The notes under the pieces are model-generated. The model worked only from the letters and a program-made list of their open reading frames with translations, was not told the DNA's origin and did no database searches. This document shows, one piece after another, positions 22,732-32,698 of a stretch of DNA of 64,000 nt (positions within the stretch are counted from its first letter, which is position 1; each line of letters starts with the position of its first letter). The stretch comes from Cryptomeria japonica (Eukaryota; Streptophyta; Pinopsida; Cupressales; Cupressaceae): NCBI RefSeq assembly GCF_030272615.1, contig NC_081414.1, positions 339,616,502 through 339,680,501 of the forward strand, in the 5' to 3' direction. A program made the position numbers and the translations under genes.

Positions 22732-23549
22732 TGTTGGCATATGCACACTCCAATGAGACATTGTATGTGATTGAAGGTTTTGTCATTGATGGCAACCTTG
22801 CAATCCTATGGCACCGACAAGACATTATACTGGCAAAGCATTACACCGACAAGACAGTGCACCAGTATCAACAAATCACACTCTACACCGGCACTCAGGA
22901 CACCAGCACCGACACAGAAGAAAACATGTATACCAGCAAAGAGGCCGACAGGATTTTTGTTATGTAATATTTTGCTTATTATTGTAAGCCAACTTGGCAA
23001 ATTATAAAATGACTCTTATATATAAAGGAGATCATTGTAGACATTTGTAGGAGTGATGTAGAGGCATTAAGGAAAATATTAGGTAGACCTAATGTGCGAA
23101 ATATAGGTCAAAGGGTATATGTAAAGAACAGAGCAGGAACCAGTACTAAATCTAGCATTGAAGATGCTATTGTAAAGTAGTACAAGTTATTGGATTAGTA
23201 TAATCCTTATTGTAAGTCAGTGTGACTTCCCATTGAGTAGTGAGCTCTAGGCAGTTGGCTTTCCTGCATGTGTAGGCCCCTATTGTAAGTAATATTCTCT
23301 TATTGGCTAGTGAGTGAATATTGTGGGTCACAAATCCCACTGAGGTTTTTCCCACACCAGGTTTCCTCATTAAACATCTTGTGTTATGGTGTACTTTTCA
23401 TGTGGATGTTCTTGATTCTGTTTATTGCATTATTTCTTGCATACCAGTACACTATTATATTATGTTCTGCATGTTTTAACTTAAGAAATTCTTATCACCA
23501 ATTAGATACTGATTCACCCCCCCTCTCAGTATTTGTGGGACCCCTAACA
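22732..23549 (+). repeat. 5' LTR of element B
   Basis: TGTTGGCATA...CCCCTAACA. It carries the inverted-repeat arm CATTGATGGCAAC at 22784-22796, a TATA-like CTTATATATAAAGG near 23013-23026 and the block GTGAGCTCTAGG at 23240-23251. A C-run precedes the terminal CTCTCAG. My hand comparison with the 3' copy gives about 32 substitutions, all but one transitions. Confidence 0.95.
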
Positions 23550-23551
23550 AT

Positions 23552-23563
23552 TGGTATCAGAGC
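23552..23563 (+). promoter_or_regulatory. Primer binding site (initiator tRNA-Met) of element B
   Basis: TGGTATCAGAGC, two bases after the LTR. It is followed by the leader phrase TCCTCT...AACTTGAGGAAGATC that recurs, with small changes, after the primer sites of A, C, E and F. Confidence 0.94.
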
Positions 23564-23620
23564 TTTGTCCTCTATTTTGAGAAGCCCAACAACTTGAGGA
23601 AGATCTTGACACTGGTAAAG

Positions 23621-24760
23621 ATGGAAAATGTGATGAAGCAACTTGAAGGAGCTCTTACAGACTATGATGCAGAGAAATTGAAAAATATCAAATTAGAAGA
23701 TGATTAAGGCCAGCTTAGGATATCATTCAGGCACTTCAAGAAAATTTTACTGTTGCAAGAAATAAGAGAAGAGAACTTTGTGAAAAACTGCAAAATGGGA
23801 ATGATGAAAAGGAATCACTTAATGATATGATAAGCAAGCTGAAACAAGAGATCATGACAACAAAAAATGAAATGATTTTGCAAAGAGATTGAGGACAGGA
23901 AGAAAAATGAAGAAGAATTGACCAGAAGACTAAGTGATGCAGCAAATGAGAAAACAAGACTTAGCTATGAAAATAACATGTTGAAGACATATTTGATGCA
24001 TACTCAGAATGACTCAAATGAACTGATGAGATAAAAAGAAATCTTGGAAAGAGAACTGGAAACTGAAAATCAACACAAAGAAAAATTCAAGAAAAGCTCA
24101 GAGGAACTTGGTACCATGCTGAAGAATAAAAAATCTAAAGGTGACACTTCTGGAATTGGCTTTGAAGTTGGTGAAAGCTCCGGTACTGCAAATACTCAAG
24201 ATCACAGCAAACCGGTAAGACAACCTAATGCTTATAAATTCAATGGAAAATGTTTTAACTATAATAAGTATGGTCATAGAGCAAATGAATGTAGATCTAG
24301 GAATTATCAGAATATCAATACACCCACCGGTCAATGTTCAAAATGCAACAAAGTTGGTCACAACTCTGAGAACTGCAGAATGAATGTGAGATGTTATGTT
24401 TGTGGAAGATTTGGACATTTATCAAATCAATGCAGAACACAAACTGACATAGGTTATGGGAAAGCTATTCAGAAAAATAATGTAACTTGTTATGCATGTA
24501 ACAAGATTGGGCATATTACTAAATTTTGTAGAAGTAAAGGAACACTGGTAGACAACAAAAGTTCTAGCTTGAAAGGTAAAGAAAAAGTTGAAGAGGTTAA
24601 GCAAGGATTTTCAAAACAATGGATTAGAAAAGTTGATCTAAATATTGGGAATACTTCTCCACTAGAAGAACCAACCAATGCCTCACCGGTAGGACAAAGT
24701 GATACTTCACCGGTAGGACAAAGCAGTGCTCCACCAGCAGGAAGTTCTTCATCTAATTGA
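23621..24760 (+). pseudogene. gag of element B (coiled coil + four CCHC knuckles), frame-shifted N-terminus
   Basis: Start ATG 23621 (MENVMKQLEGALTDYD) is set by the shared leader and by the same start in element C. Small indels near 23700-23890 and in-frame stops break the coiled-coil half; 24044-24760 is open. Knuckles: CFNYNKYGHRANEC (second Cys now Tyr), CSKCNKVGHNSENC, CYVCGRFGHLSNQC and CYACNKIGHITKFC. The tail is basic, then has repeats of the type SPVGQS (24680-24730). The predicted role is RNA packaging. It lacks the UBN2-like N-terminal domain seen in copia gag of E and F. Confidence 0.88.
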
Positions 24761-24917
24761 AGAAAATTTCCTTGAGGGTTTGGCAATCAAATGACACTTG
24801 TGCTAATTCCCTCAGTTAGAGATAAGAAGTTAAAAAAAAATTACTTATTACTAGCAGACAATGTTAAGTGAATACTTAACCGGCATGCAATTAATGTAGT
24901 AGATGGCGAAAAGACAT

Positions 24918-24925
24918 TATAAAAG
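24918..24925 (+). promoter_or_regulatory. TATA-like box upstream of ORF2, element B
   Basis: TATAAAAG stands 146 bases before the ORF2 ATG. Element C has TATAAATT at 62447, 150 bases before its ORF2 ATG, with similar sequence between (TTTGGCTCCATTT, GAGCTAAGGCATTTCGAG, GGCAGAAAAAGGTATTT). Promoter function is inference. Confidence 0.5.
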
Positions 24926-25063
24926 TAAGGGTTTGGCTCCATTTCATTTCACCACAATTTCAAATTTTCAGAGAGCGCGAAGATTCCGAGCTAAGGCATT
25001 TCGAGCAAGAAGCAAGCACACTCCAAGCAATCATCCATCCAAGGCAGAAAAAGGTATTTAATC

Positions 25064-28000
25064 ATGGCATCCACCTCTGCAATTGAATATATAGAAAACC
25101 CTATTGTTGTTGATGTAATAAAAAGACCTAGGCCCGTATTTTAGTTAGTTCCCAAGATAGCAAAGAAGGATGATACCTTAGGTGCTTTTTCTCAAATCCC
25201 TAAAGGAGTTGTATATGCTGAAGACCACAAAATGTACATCCACTACAACATTGAAGAGTTAGGAGATGAGGAAATCAAAACCATGTATAAAACCATGATA
25301 TGTGATGATACCGACAATGTTAAAAATGAACACAAGATTATTGAAACCCTAGGATTTACAGAAATCCTTAGCATTCCTGAATTTCCTAAGGATGTGATTA
25401 GGATAGTCTTAAGCAGAGTATATGGAGAATTTTTCTAGTTAGATGCAATCCATAAGATCACCAAGGAAGTTGTGAAAGTTGTCACAGGGTTACCGACCAC
25501 CGGTAAGAGACCAGATAAAAACAAGAAGGTTCCCAGTGACCTAGTTATAGACCTAACTGGTGCAACATTCGACAAGAGGTCTCCAAGGGTTAATGATGTA
25601 AAAGATATCAATGTGAGATTCATTAGTATGATATTAGGTTATAAAGCCACTCATGCTAATAGACTTAATTCATTTTCAAGTTTATGCATTAAGAGTGCTT
25701 ATGATATGGTAACAGACAATGCAAAATTTGACATATATGAATGGTTAAAGGATGAACTAATTGACAACCTTGGAAAGATCAAGAAGGACAAGAAAGGAAC
25801 TTTCAGATTTGGAAATCTGTTAGTATGCCTCATGCTACACATAACAGAATAGGTTCCCGGTATAGGTTATAAAGAACTTGGATATGACATATCGGTAGGA
25901 AAACAATTGACTAAACTATTCAATAACATGGGTGAGAACAAGGAAAACAATATTCATGACTTTTTCCAAGCATTAAAGACCAAAATGAAGAAAAGAATAA
26001 GGTTATCTTAGAAAATAGTAGACAAATACAAAGATGATATATGCTTTGTCATTCAGAAAGATGAAATCTGGATGGAAGCGGTCATCCCAAGGACAATTTG
26101 GGTAACCGAGATGGGCTATGAAATAGATGACCACATAGTTGAAACATATGCTAAAGCACTTCTAGAAGCCCCCAATGAACCTAAGGAAGAAGTATCTGGT
26201 AGTACTGAGACTATAGAAAGCCAAATACATTCAAAGAAAAGAGTAAAGAAGGTTGAGGCATTTGTAAGGAAAGGATCCAGGCAAGCAAAAGCCATTAAGG
26301 AAGATGTATTAAAGAAAACCGACATAACAGAGGATGAGTTGGCAACTCCACAACCTAAAACTCATCTATCACCAGTAGGTACTTCTTTAGAAGGTGACAT
26401 GCCAACAACTTTTAAAAGAGTTGTAAGAAAAAGAGATCCTTCATCGACAACCACACCTTCACCTAGAAGAACAAGGCAAAAGCAACAAGCAGTGAGATCT
26501 CCAGTTAGAAAGGCCACACCAAAGAAGAAGCTGACACCTAAGAAGAAGAAAAGGACAAATAGAGACTTGGCACCTCTTGATATACTAGTAAATGAAATCA
26601 TAGAGGAAGGAAAACTAAAGAACATAGAGAAAATTTATGACACTCTAACTGCTGATGAGAAAGAGCAAGTTGAGAACAGTGTTATATTGCATATGGACAT
26701 GTACAAGAAATTTTTGATGGAAGTAGCAAATGAAATTCTTGATGATTTATTCAAAAGACTTGAGGCCAGAAGGCAAGCAGTGATAGAATTAGATAAGAAT
26801 TTTTTTTTTGAGAAGCTATTTGTTCTATATCCAGTAAACTCTCCAAAAGAAATTGATGATTTGATTGCTCAAGCAAACCGGTCAGCATTCTCTACTGCAC
26901 ACTGGCATATTTCACTAATGGAAGGAAGAGTTAATGAAGTAACTGAGGAAATAGAAGATGGATGGGATATATTCCTGGTTGACAAAGAAAAACAAGAAGA
27001 GTACAGGAACCCTAAACCTATAAAAGTATATCAGAAAGATAGAGACAAGGGGAAAGGTAAAGTTGGTGGACCATCAAGCATCAAAGTTAAAGACAACCTA
27101 CCCCCACCGGTGAAAATAACAACTACTGAAGATCAACCGACAACAAAAAGTATGGATGGAGAGGATAACAATCCTAATTCTGAAGTCCTATATACTGTGA
27201 ATGTTGATACTCAGAAGATCAACATAATAGTAGACAAAGATACAACTAATAAGTCAGATATGGCTAATGAGCCTTCGGTAGTAGGGGAAATAGAGAAATC
27301 GATAGAAGATACCAAAAAAAGGTAGAGACTAAGGCACAGACTAAAACAACACAACATACAGAGAAACCAACAGAGCTAAAGGCTCCGGAACAACATCGCC
27401 CGGAATAGGTACTTAAGGAAACAATGCCACTGGTAACTAGTGAAGTAGGAAAACCAGTGCTTAAAGAAATGCAGACATAAACTGACCTACCAGAGGTCAA
27501 TACAAGCATGGTTACTTCCACTAGTACTTAGATTGTTGGATCATCATCAACATTCAAATCAACAAATGTGACTGAGTTATTACTTGATTCTATCAAGAAA
27601 ATAACTGACTGCAGCTCACAGGCTTATAAACGAATTGATGATTCCATATCAATTTTGAAGGTAATAGCTCCCAACTGTAATATAGATAATAAAGATTCTT
27701 TAGGACAATTGGATACATTGTGTAAATATATCTTTGAAAACATTGAGAAAATAAAGGAAGAATCAATGAAGGATAAGGTAGAAATTGAAAAACAGAAATC
27801 CTTTGATGAGGAAATAAAGAAGTGTAATAGAGATTTTGACACACTTCTACCGAAATTATGTAGTTTGTTGAAAGAATACAAAAATTTGTATAAAGATACA
27901 TGTAAAACAAACTTTTTGACTTTAGATATTGACAAGAAAATAAGCAAGGCACAGGATGAGATAAATAAACTTGCAGACAACTTTGTCAACTCACCTGATT

Positions 28001-28319
28001 CACTATCAGTTTTTGAAGAGAAGATAGCAAATTTTGAGGAAGAACTACTCAAATTGGAAAGAGAGAAAGAATAATAAATAAGGCCAAACATTTGAGATAT
28101 AAACTAAGTCCAAGATTGGACTATTTAGCATCTCTGTGGAAGGAAATTTCTGAGGCATTAAAATAGGGAAGCAAAACACCGACAGAGCATTTGCAGCATC
28201 TCACCGGTACAGTGAAGAGAACTGAGACAACAATAAAGGATAGTAAGAAGTTTATGGATAGTATAAACTTAATTTTGGGAGATCTTTTTCAGATTATAAC
28301 TACCCAGCTACAAGGTTGA
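25064..28319 (+). pseudogene. ORF2 of element B: about 1,080-codon protein of unknown function
   Basis: Starts MASTSAIEYIENPIVVDVIK. The N-terminal globular part (about residues 1-360) has IPKGVVYAED, IEELGDEEIKTMYKTM, IHKITKEVVKVVTGLPTTG, VRFISMILGY, IKKDKKGTFRFGNLLVCLMLHIT, KYKDDICFVI and IWVTEMGYE. A Thr/Pro/Lys-rich basic linker (PKKKLTPKKKKR, about residue 490) could be a nuclear signal. Then come helical segments, an acidic low-complexity part, and a coiled-coil C-terminus (27568-28074 open). Stops at 25142, 25436, 25850 and 26009 replace Gln or Trp codons kept in element C. Shifts occur near 27325 and 28075. I see no catalytic motif. It may belong with plant transposon-associated domains such as Transposase_32, but this is a guess. 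Confidence 0.8.
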
Positions 28320-28533
28320 GTTTATGGATAGCTGAACCTACAAACTCTACTGACATCTTGACAACCATTGTCATTGATGCCAAATGGGGAGTAGTGGGAT
28401 GAGAAAATTCAAAACACAGGAATCATATGCTCAGGGGGAGCTCTCACATTTTTGGTAAACATTTTTGATAAACATTTTTGGTAACAATTTTGGACTACAC
28501 ATTTTTGGATACTTTTAGAAATTTGTCATGAGT

Positions 28534-28625
28534 GTTGCCATCAATGGCAAAGGTGGAGATTGTTGGCATATGCACACTCCAATGAGACATTGTATGTGAT
28601 TGAAGGTTTTGTCATTGATGGCAAC
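28534..28625 (+). promoter_or_regulatory. Inverted repeat enclosing the polypurine tract and 3' LTR start, element B
   Basis: GTTGCCATCAATG (28534-28546) and its exact reverse complement CATTGATGGCAAC (28613-28625) flank the purine-rich AAAGGTGGAG and the first bases of the 3' LTR. The RNA could pair here into a 13-bp stem with a 66-base loop. Similar pairs stand at the same place in E, F and D. Confidence 0.8.
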
Positions 28626-29380
28626 CTTGCAATCCTATGGCACCGGCAAGACATTATACTGACAAAGCATTACACCAACAAGACAGTGCACCAGCATCAG
28701 CAGATCACACTCTACATTGGCACTCAGGACACCAGCACCGACACAGAAGAGAACATGTATACCGGCACAGAGGCTGACAAGATTTTTGTTATGTAATATT
28801 TTGCTTATTATTGTAAGCCGACTTGACAAATTGTAAAATGACTCTTATATATAAAGGAGATCATTGTAGACATTTGTAGGAGTGATGTAGAAGCATTAAA
28901 GAAAATATTAGGCAAACCTAATGTGCGAAATATAGGTCAAAGGGTATATGTAAAGAACAGAGCAGGAACCGGTACTGAATCTAGCATTGAAGATGCTATT
29001 GTAAAGTAGTACAAGTTATTGGATTAGTATAATCCTTATTGTAAGTCAGTGTGACTTCCCATTGGGCAGTGAGCTCTAGGCAGTTGGCTTTCCTGCATGT
29101 GTAGGCCCCTATTGTAAGTAATATTCTCTTATTGGCCAGTGAGTGAATATTGTGGGTCACAAATCCCACTGAGGTTTTTCCCACACCGGGTTTCCTCGTT
29201 AAACATCTTGTGTTATGGTGTACTTTTCATGTGGATGTTCTTGATTCTGTTTATTGCATTATTTCTTGCATACCAGTACACTGTTATATTATGTTCTACA
29301 TGTTTTAACTTAAGAAATTCTTATCACCAGTTAGATACTGATTCACCCCCCCCCTCTCAGTATCTGTGGGACCCCTAATA
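28561..29380 (+). repeat. 3' LTR of element B
   Basis: TGTTGGCATA...CCCCTAATA; the final CA has become TA. Followed by gagaa. The C-run near the end is longer than in the 5' copy. Confidence 0.94.
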
Positions 29381-29385
29381 GAGAA

Positions 29386-29639
29386 ACCATGCAAATGAAA
29401 GAAAACCAAAATAACAAACACCATTCTTCAATGTTCATATATTGATTTTACCCGTCATTACAAAAATTTCTTACAAAAATTCTATTTTATTTCTAATCTG
29501 TTAACTACAACTACTTCTAACTATCTAAATTTCTAGCTGCTAAAATCTAACCTTCTAACCCTTTACAAGAGAGAGGCTTCTACCTTTAATAGATTTTACA
29601 ATTCAAATCAAGGGCTAGGATTGAATGCATCCAACAGCT
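29386..29639. other. Unassigned spacer
   Basis: AT-rich flank continuing from 22726 before B inserted. No feature recognised. Confidence 0.5.
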
Positions 29640-31000
29640 ATTGGAGATTATTGGGAGTATGGTACAAATATGTGCTTAAAAGATATTTGAGAGATGTGTT
29701 GTCATCGATGTCAACATATTTCTTTGTCTGTAATAGTGATGCAATGAAGTTTAATGAGTTTTTCAGCATGTTGATGATAAGATTTTGTAGATTAAAGGGT
29801 TTTTAGAGGTTGTGTAAAGATGATTCAATTCATGGTTCTGAGGTCTACATGAATATTTGAGTGTGTGATGGGTACCTGTGTTGTGACTAGTTTTTCAGTT
29901 GTTCAGTGATGATAAATTGTCAGTATTTTGATCTACATTACTCCACATTGTAATATATTGATCTATGGATTTGGACTAATGTTTAGGACATTGATGTGTA
30001 TCCTCAATTCAAGTAGTTCATGGTTTGGAGCTGTGCAAGTTATTTATCAAGGCTGATAGTCATTGCAGTTAGCGTTCTTAAGGTTCAGTGTGATGATGTT
30101 GATGATTATAATAAGTTTTGTTAGTGCAGATGTTACAATGATAATTCATGATGCTTGTGGATGTTTCTGGATTGTGTGCCTTTTGTGCTGGTGGTTTGCA
30201 TTGATCGTTGAGCTCGTAATTGATGTTTTTCCTTGATGTGTTAGTGTTCTTCATATTTTTGGCCAACCGGATGCTTGTAACGTGTTGTGGATGTTTGATA
30301 TATAATTTTTTAGAGGTGTAGCATGTTTGAGGTGATGATTTGGGTCAATGCTATGTCTTAGTTGAGATTCCTTGGTCTACATGATATATTGTATTATGTG
30401 TTGTTATATTTTTGTAATTAGGTGGTGAGTGTTGAGTCAACCTTGTTGATCTTTCCAAGGTTGATGTTATGTATAAATAAATGTAATATCTTTGTATTTG
30501 AGTGTGTTGTGGGTGAGAGAGTGAGTATGTGTGTGAACAATGTATTGATCTTTCAGAAGAATAGAAGAAGTGTGAATAAGGAAATGAAAGTTGTTATGTG
30601 CTTTACCAGAACTATAACCAAGCATTAAGGATATGCCATTTTTCTCACTTCATGACTTCTGGATGTGGTCTGAATCTGTTTGTAAGGCAGTGAACCTTCC
30701 CTAGGTTGTAGCCCTTCTTATTTTTGATTAGTGAGCTCTAGGAAGTGTGCCTAAATGAATGTGCATTCCCCATTGTAATTCTTATATACTTCTAATAGAG
30801 TATACTTTTATTGTGGGTGTGTTCCCACCACGATTCCCTTGACTAGGTTTTCCACATCAAAAATCTTTGTGTTATGTGTGTTATTGATGTGTTGTTGATT
30901 TATGCTTAATTATGAGATCTAAGAATAAGTTTAAGTTGTGTAAGTTTTTTAGACAACTAATTCACTCCCCTCTCAGTTGTTTGTCCTATTTCCATCAACA
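29640..31000 (+). repeat. Solo LTR of the element D family (ends approximate)
   Basis: The segment aligns along its length with the minus-strand LTR of element D (51069-52419): ACAAATATGTGCTT, GTTGTCATCGATGTCAACATATTTCTTT, GTGATGCA, GTGCAGATGTT, AATGTATTGATCTTTC, GTGAGCTCTAGGAAGTGTGC at 30731 and the CTCTCAGTTGT end. No primer site follows and no internal region precedes it, so it is solo. I could not find a convincing target duplication. Confidence 0.75.
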
Positions 31001-31335
31001 ACTGCAATTTGCCTTCTAAAAACTTGACAACTTTAACCCATGCCTAGTAATCTTCAGTTGTCCCATCAACCACCTCCTCAGCTGACCACTATTTGACATC
31101 AATTTGGTCAATCAAGTATCTGAGGAGTAATTGACCTATGTACCCTTGTTTTATTTTGCATTAATAGGGGGCCCACAGGTAGTTGTTTACATTAAAACAA
31201 TTTAGTTTTACAACTGATTTTTTGGAATCAATTCCAATTGTATATTTATGAGAATGCATACACTTGTAGCATTCTGAGTGTTCTTTTGTCTCCAGTGTAC
31301 GGTTTAGGTTGTCACCTTAGCTCTTCCCAACAATG
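31001..31335 (-). pseudogene. Unrecognised coding-like fragment
   Basis: One minus-strand frame stays nearly open from about 31335 to 31003 and looks protein-like: NLNRTLETKEHSECYKCMHS, SVVKLNCFNVNNYLW, GYIGQLLLRYLIDQIDVK, WSAEEVVDGTTEDY and AWVKVVKFLEGKL, with three or four stops (TAG/TAA). It starts directly beside the solo LTR. I do not recognise the family. It could be a gene fragment or part of another transposon. Confidence 0.4.
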
Positions 31336-32698
31336 TTGATCTGAAAACAATCTATTTCAACCTATATTAATCATCTCAAAAACTTAAATAAATTTAACAA
31401 ATAAGTGTTGAAAGACACTTAGCAAATCTTGAATGCCCTTTGCTAAAGAAAACTGAACTCTGAGAGAGAAACTGCAAATACAAACCCTTTGGATTTTAAA
31501 ACACCCCCCTTAGGGAGAAATTCGACCCTTGGAAGGACAATGCGTGATTTTGGTTCTTCTTGCAAAATTAGAAGAAGTGTCGAGTTTCGCTTATGTGTGA
31601 TTTTAACTTGGGTAACCTCATTTTGAAATGCAAAAAATCATTAAAAAATGACTTTATTTACATGATTTTAACTCACCTAAGGGAATTATTGTTATTTAAA
31701 AGAAATGAGCAAACTTTTGTTTCTTTTTCTAAGTCCATTGTTTGCTAATGAGGAAATTTGGATTTTCTAGATACATTGTGTGATTTTAATGGCATATTGA
31801 ATTTTTTTTTGCCAAACTTGCCCCCTTTAACCCTCTTCTTGAGAACAAATTCGGCTAATTAGAAGAAATATGTGATTTAATAGATGCCCCCTAGCAAAAT
31901 TGGCTATTTCTCACGATTTTAATGGCATCTTGCAAAACAATAAAAAATTTCAAACCTTTTGTGCTTTTGCCCCCTTTTTGGCGATATGTGTTATTTCTTT
32001 TTTTTTCTCGCAAGACATTTAAAAATTTTGATCTTTCTGCTACGCTGTATTTGGAAGAAACTTAGGATTTTACTGGTTATTTGAAGACAGATTGTGCAAT
32101 TTTACTTTGAGGTGATGTCTCCTTTGCCCTAGGCCAAAACTTGTCTTTTGTTCATCATTTGTGAAAGGGACTCTCCTGACATTTGCAAAGGTAATTGGAA
32201 ATGAAACGATTTGAAATTGCCCAAGATGTGCAATTTTCGCATCTCTCTTAGCATTTCACGTCGCTTTGTTTGACCTTATTTTTCCAAATACATAAGTGAT
32301 TCCCTTCACTAACACTTTATCAGTGATTCGAGACAAAAAATTTCAGAGGTTGGGACATACAATTCTTCATCAAGTTTGGATATGTATTTTTGTGTTTTCT
32401 TTGTTCTGAAAACTCAAGGTATTTTTGGCTTTTAGAAGATGTTCGTAGAGTTGGGATATTTCTTTGGTTTGAAATGTCACTTGGAAGGGTAACATTGGGT
32501 TCTTTAGTGCCAGTGTGCGATTTCCATTTTAAATATATCTCTCTCTCTCTCTTGTACTTTATAAAACTTAGAAAAATGCCAAGTTTGCATTTTGAGATTA
32601 TTCTTAGGTTTAGAAGGCTTGATTTTCATTTTGGCTTTAAACCACAAAAGCCTTTCATCTCTCTTTCTCTCTTTCAATCAAGCAATGGGGCTCCCCTA
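31336..32698. other. Unassigned region with a recurring motif
   Basis: No coding motif. The phrase GTGATTTTAA, with variants (TGTGATTTTAATGGCAT, CACGATTTTAATGGCAT, GCGTGATTTTGG), recurs about seven times between 31540 and 31930, next to TTGCAAAA and GAAGAA words. A CT microsatellite lies near 32540-32552. Confidence 0.45.

Larger units (their letters stand above)
22732..29380 (+). mobile_element. Element B: complete non-autonomous LTR retrotransposon, gag + ORF2, no pol
   Basis: A 6,649-bp element with LTRs of 818 and 820 bases, perfect gagaa target duplication, primer site at 23552, gag at 23621-24760 and ORF2 at 25064-28319. The interior has no protease, integrase, RT or RNase H motif in any frame. 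It is the best preserved of the pol-less elements here, with ORF2 interrupted by only a few stops and shifts. Close relatives are element C (60246 on) and the solo LTR inside element A. Confidence 0.93.
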
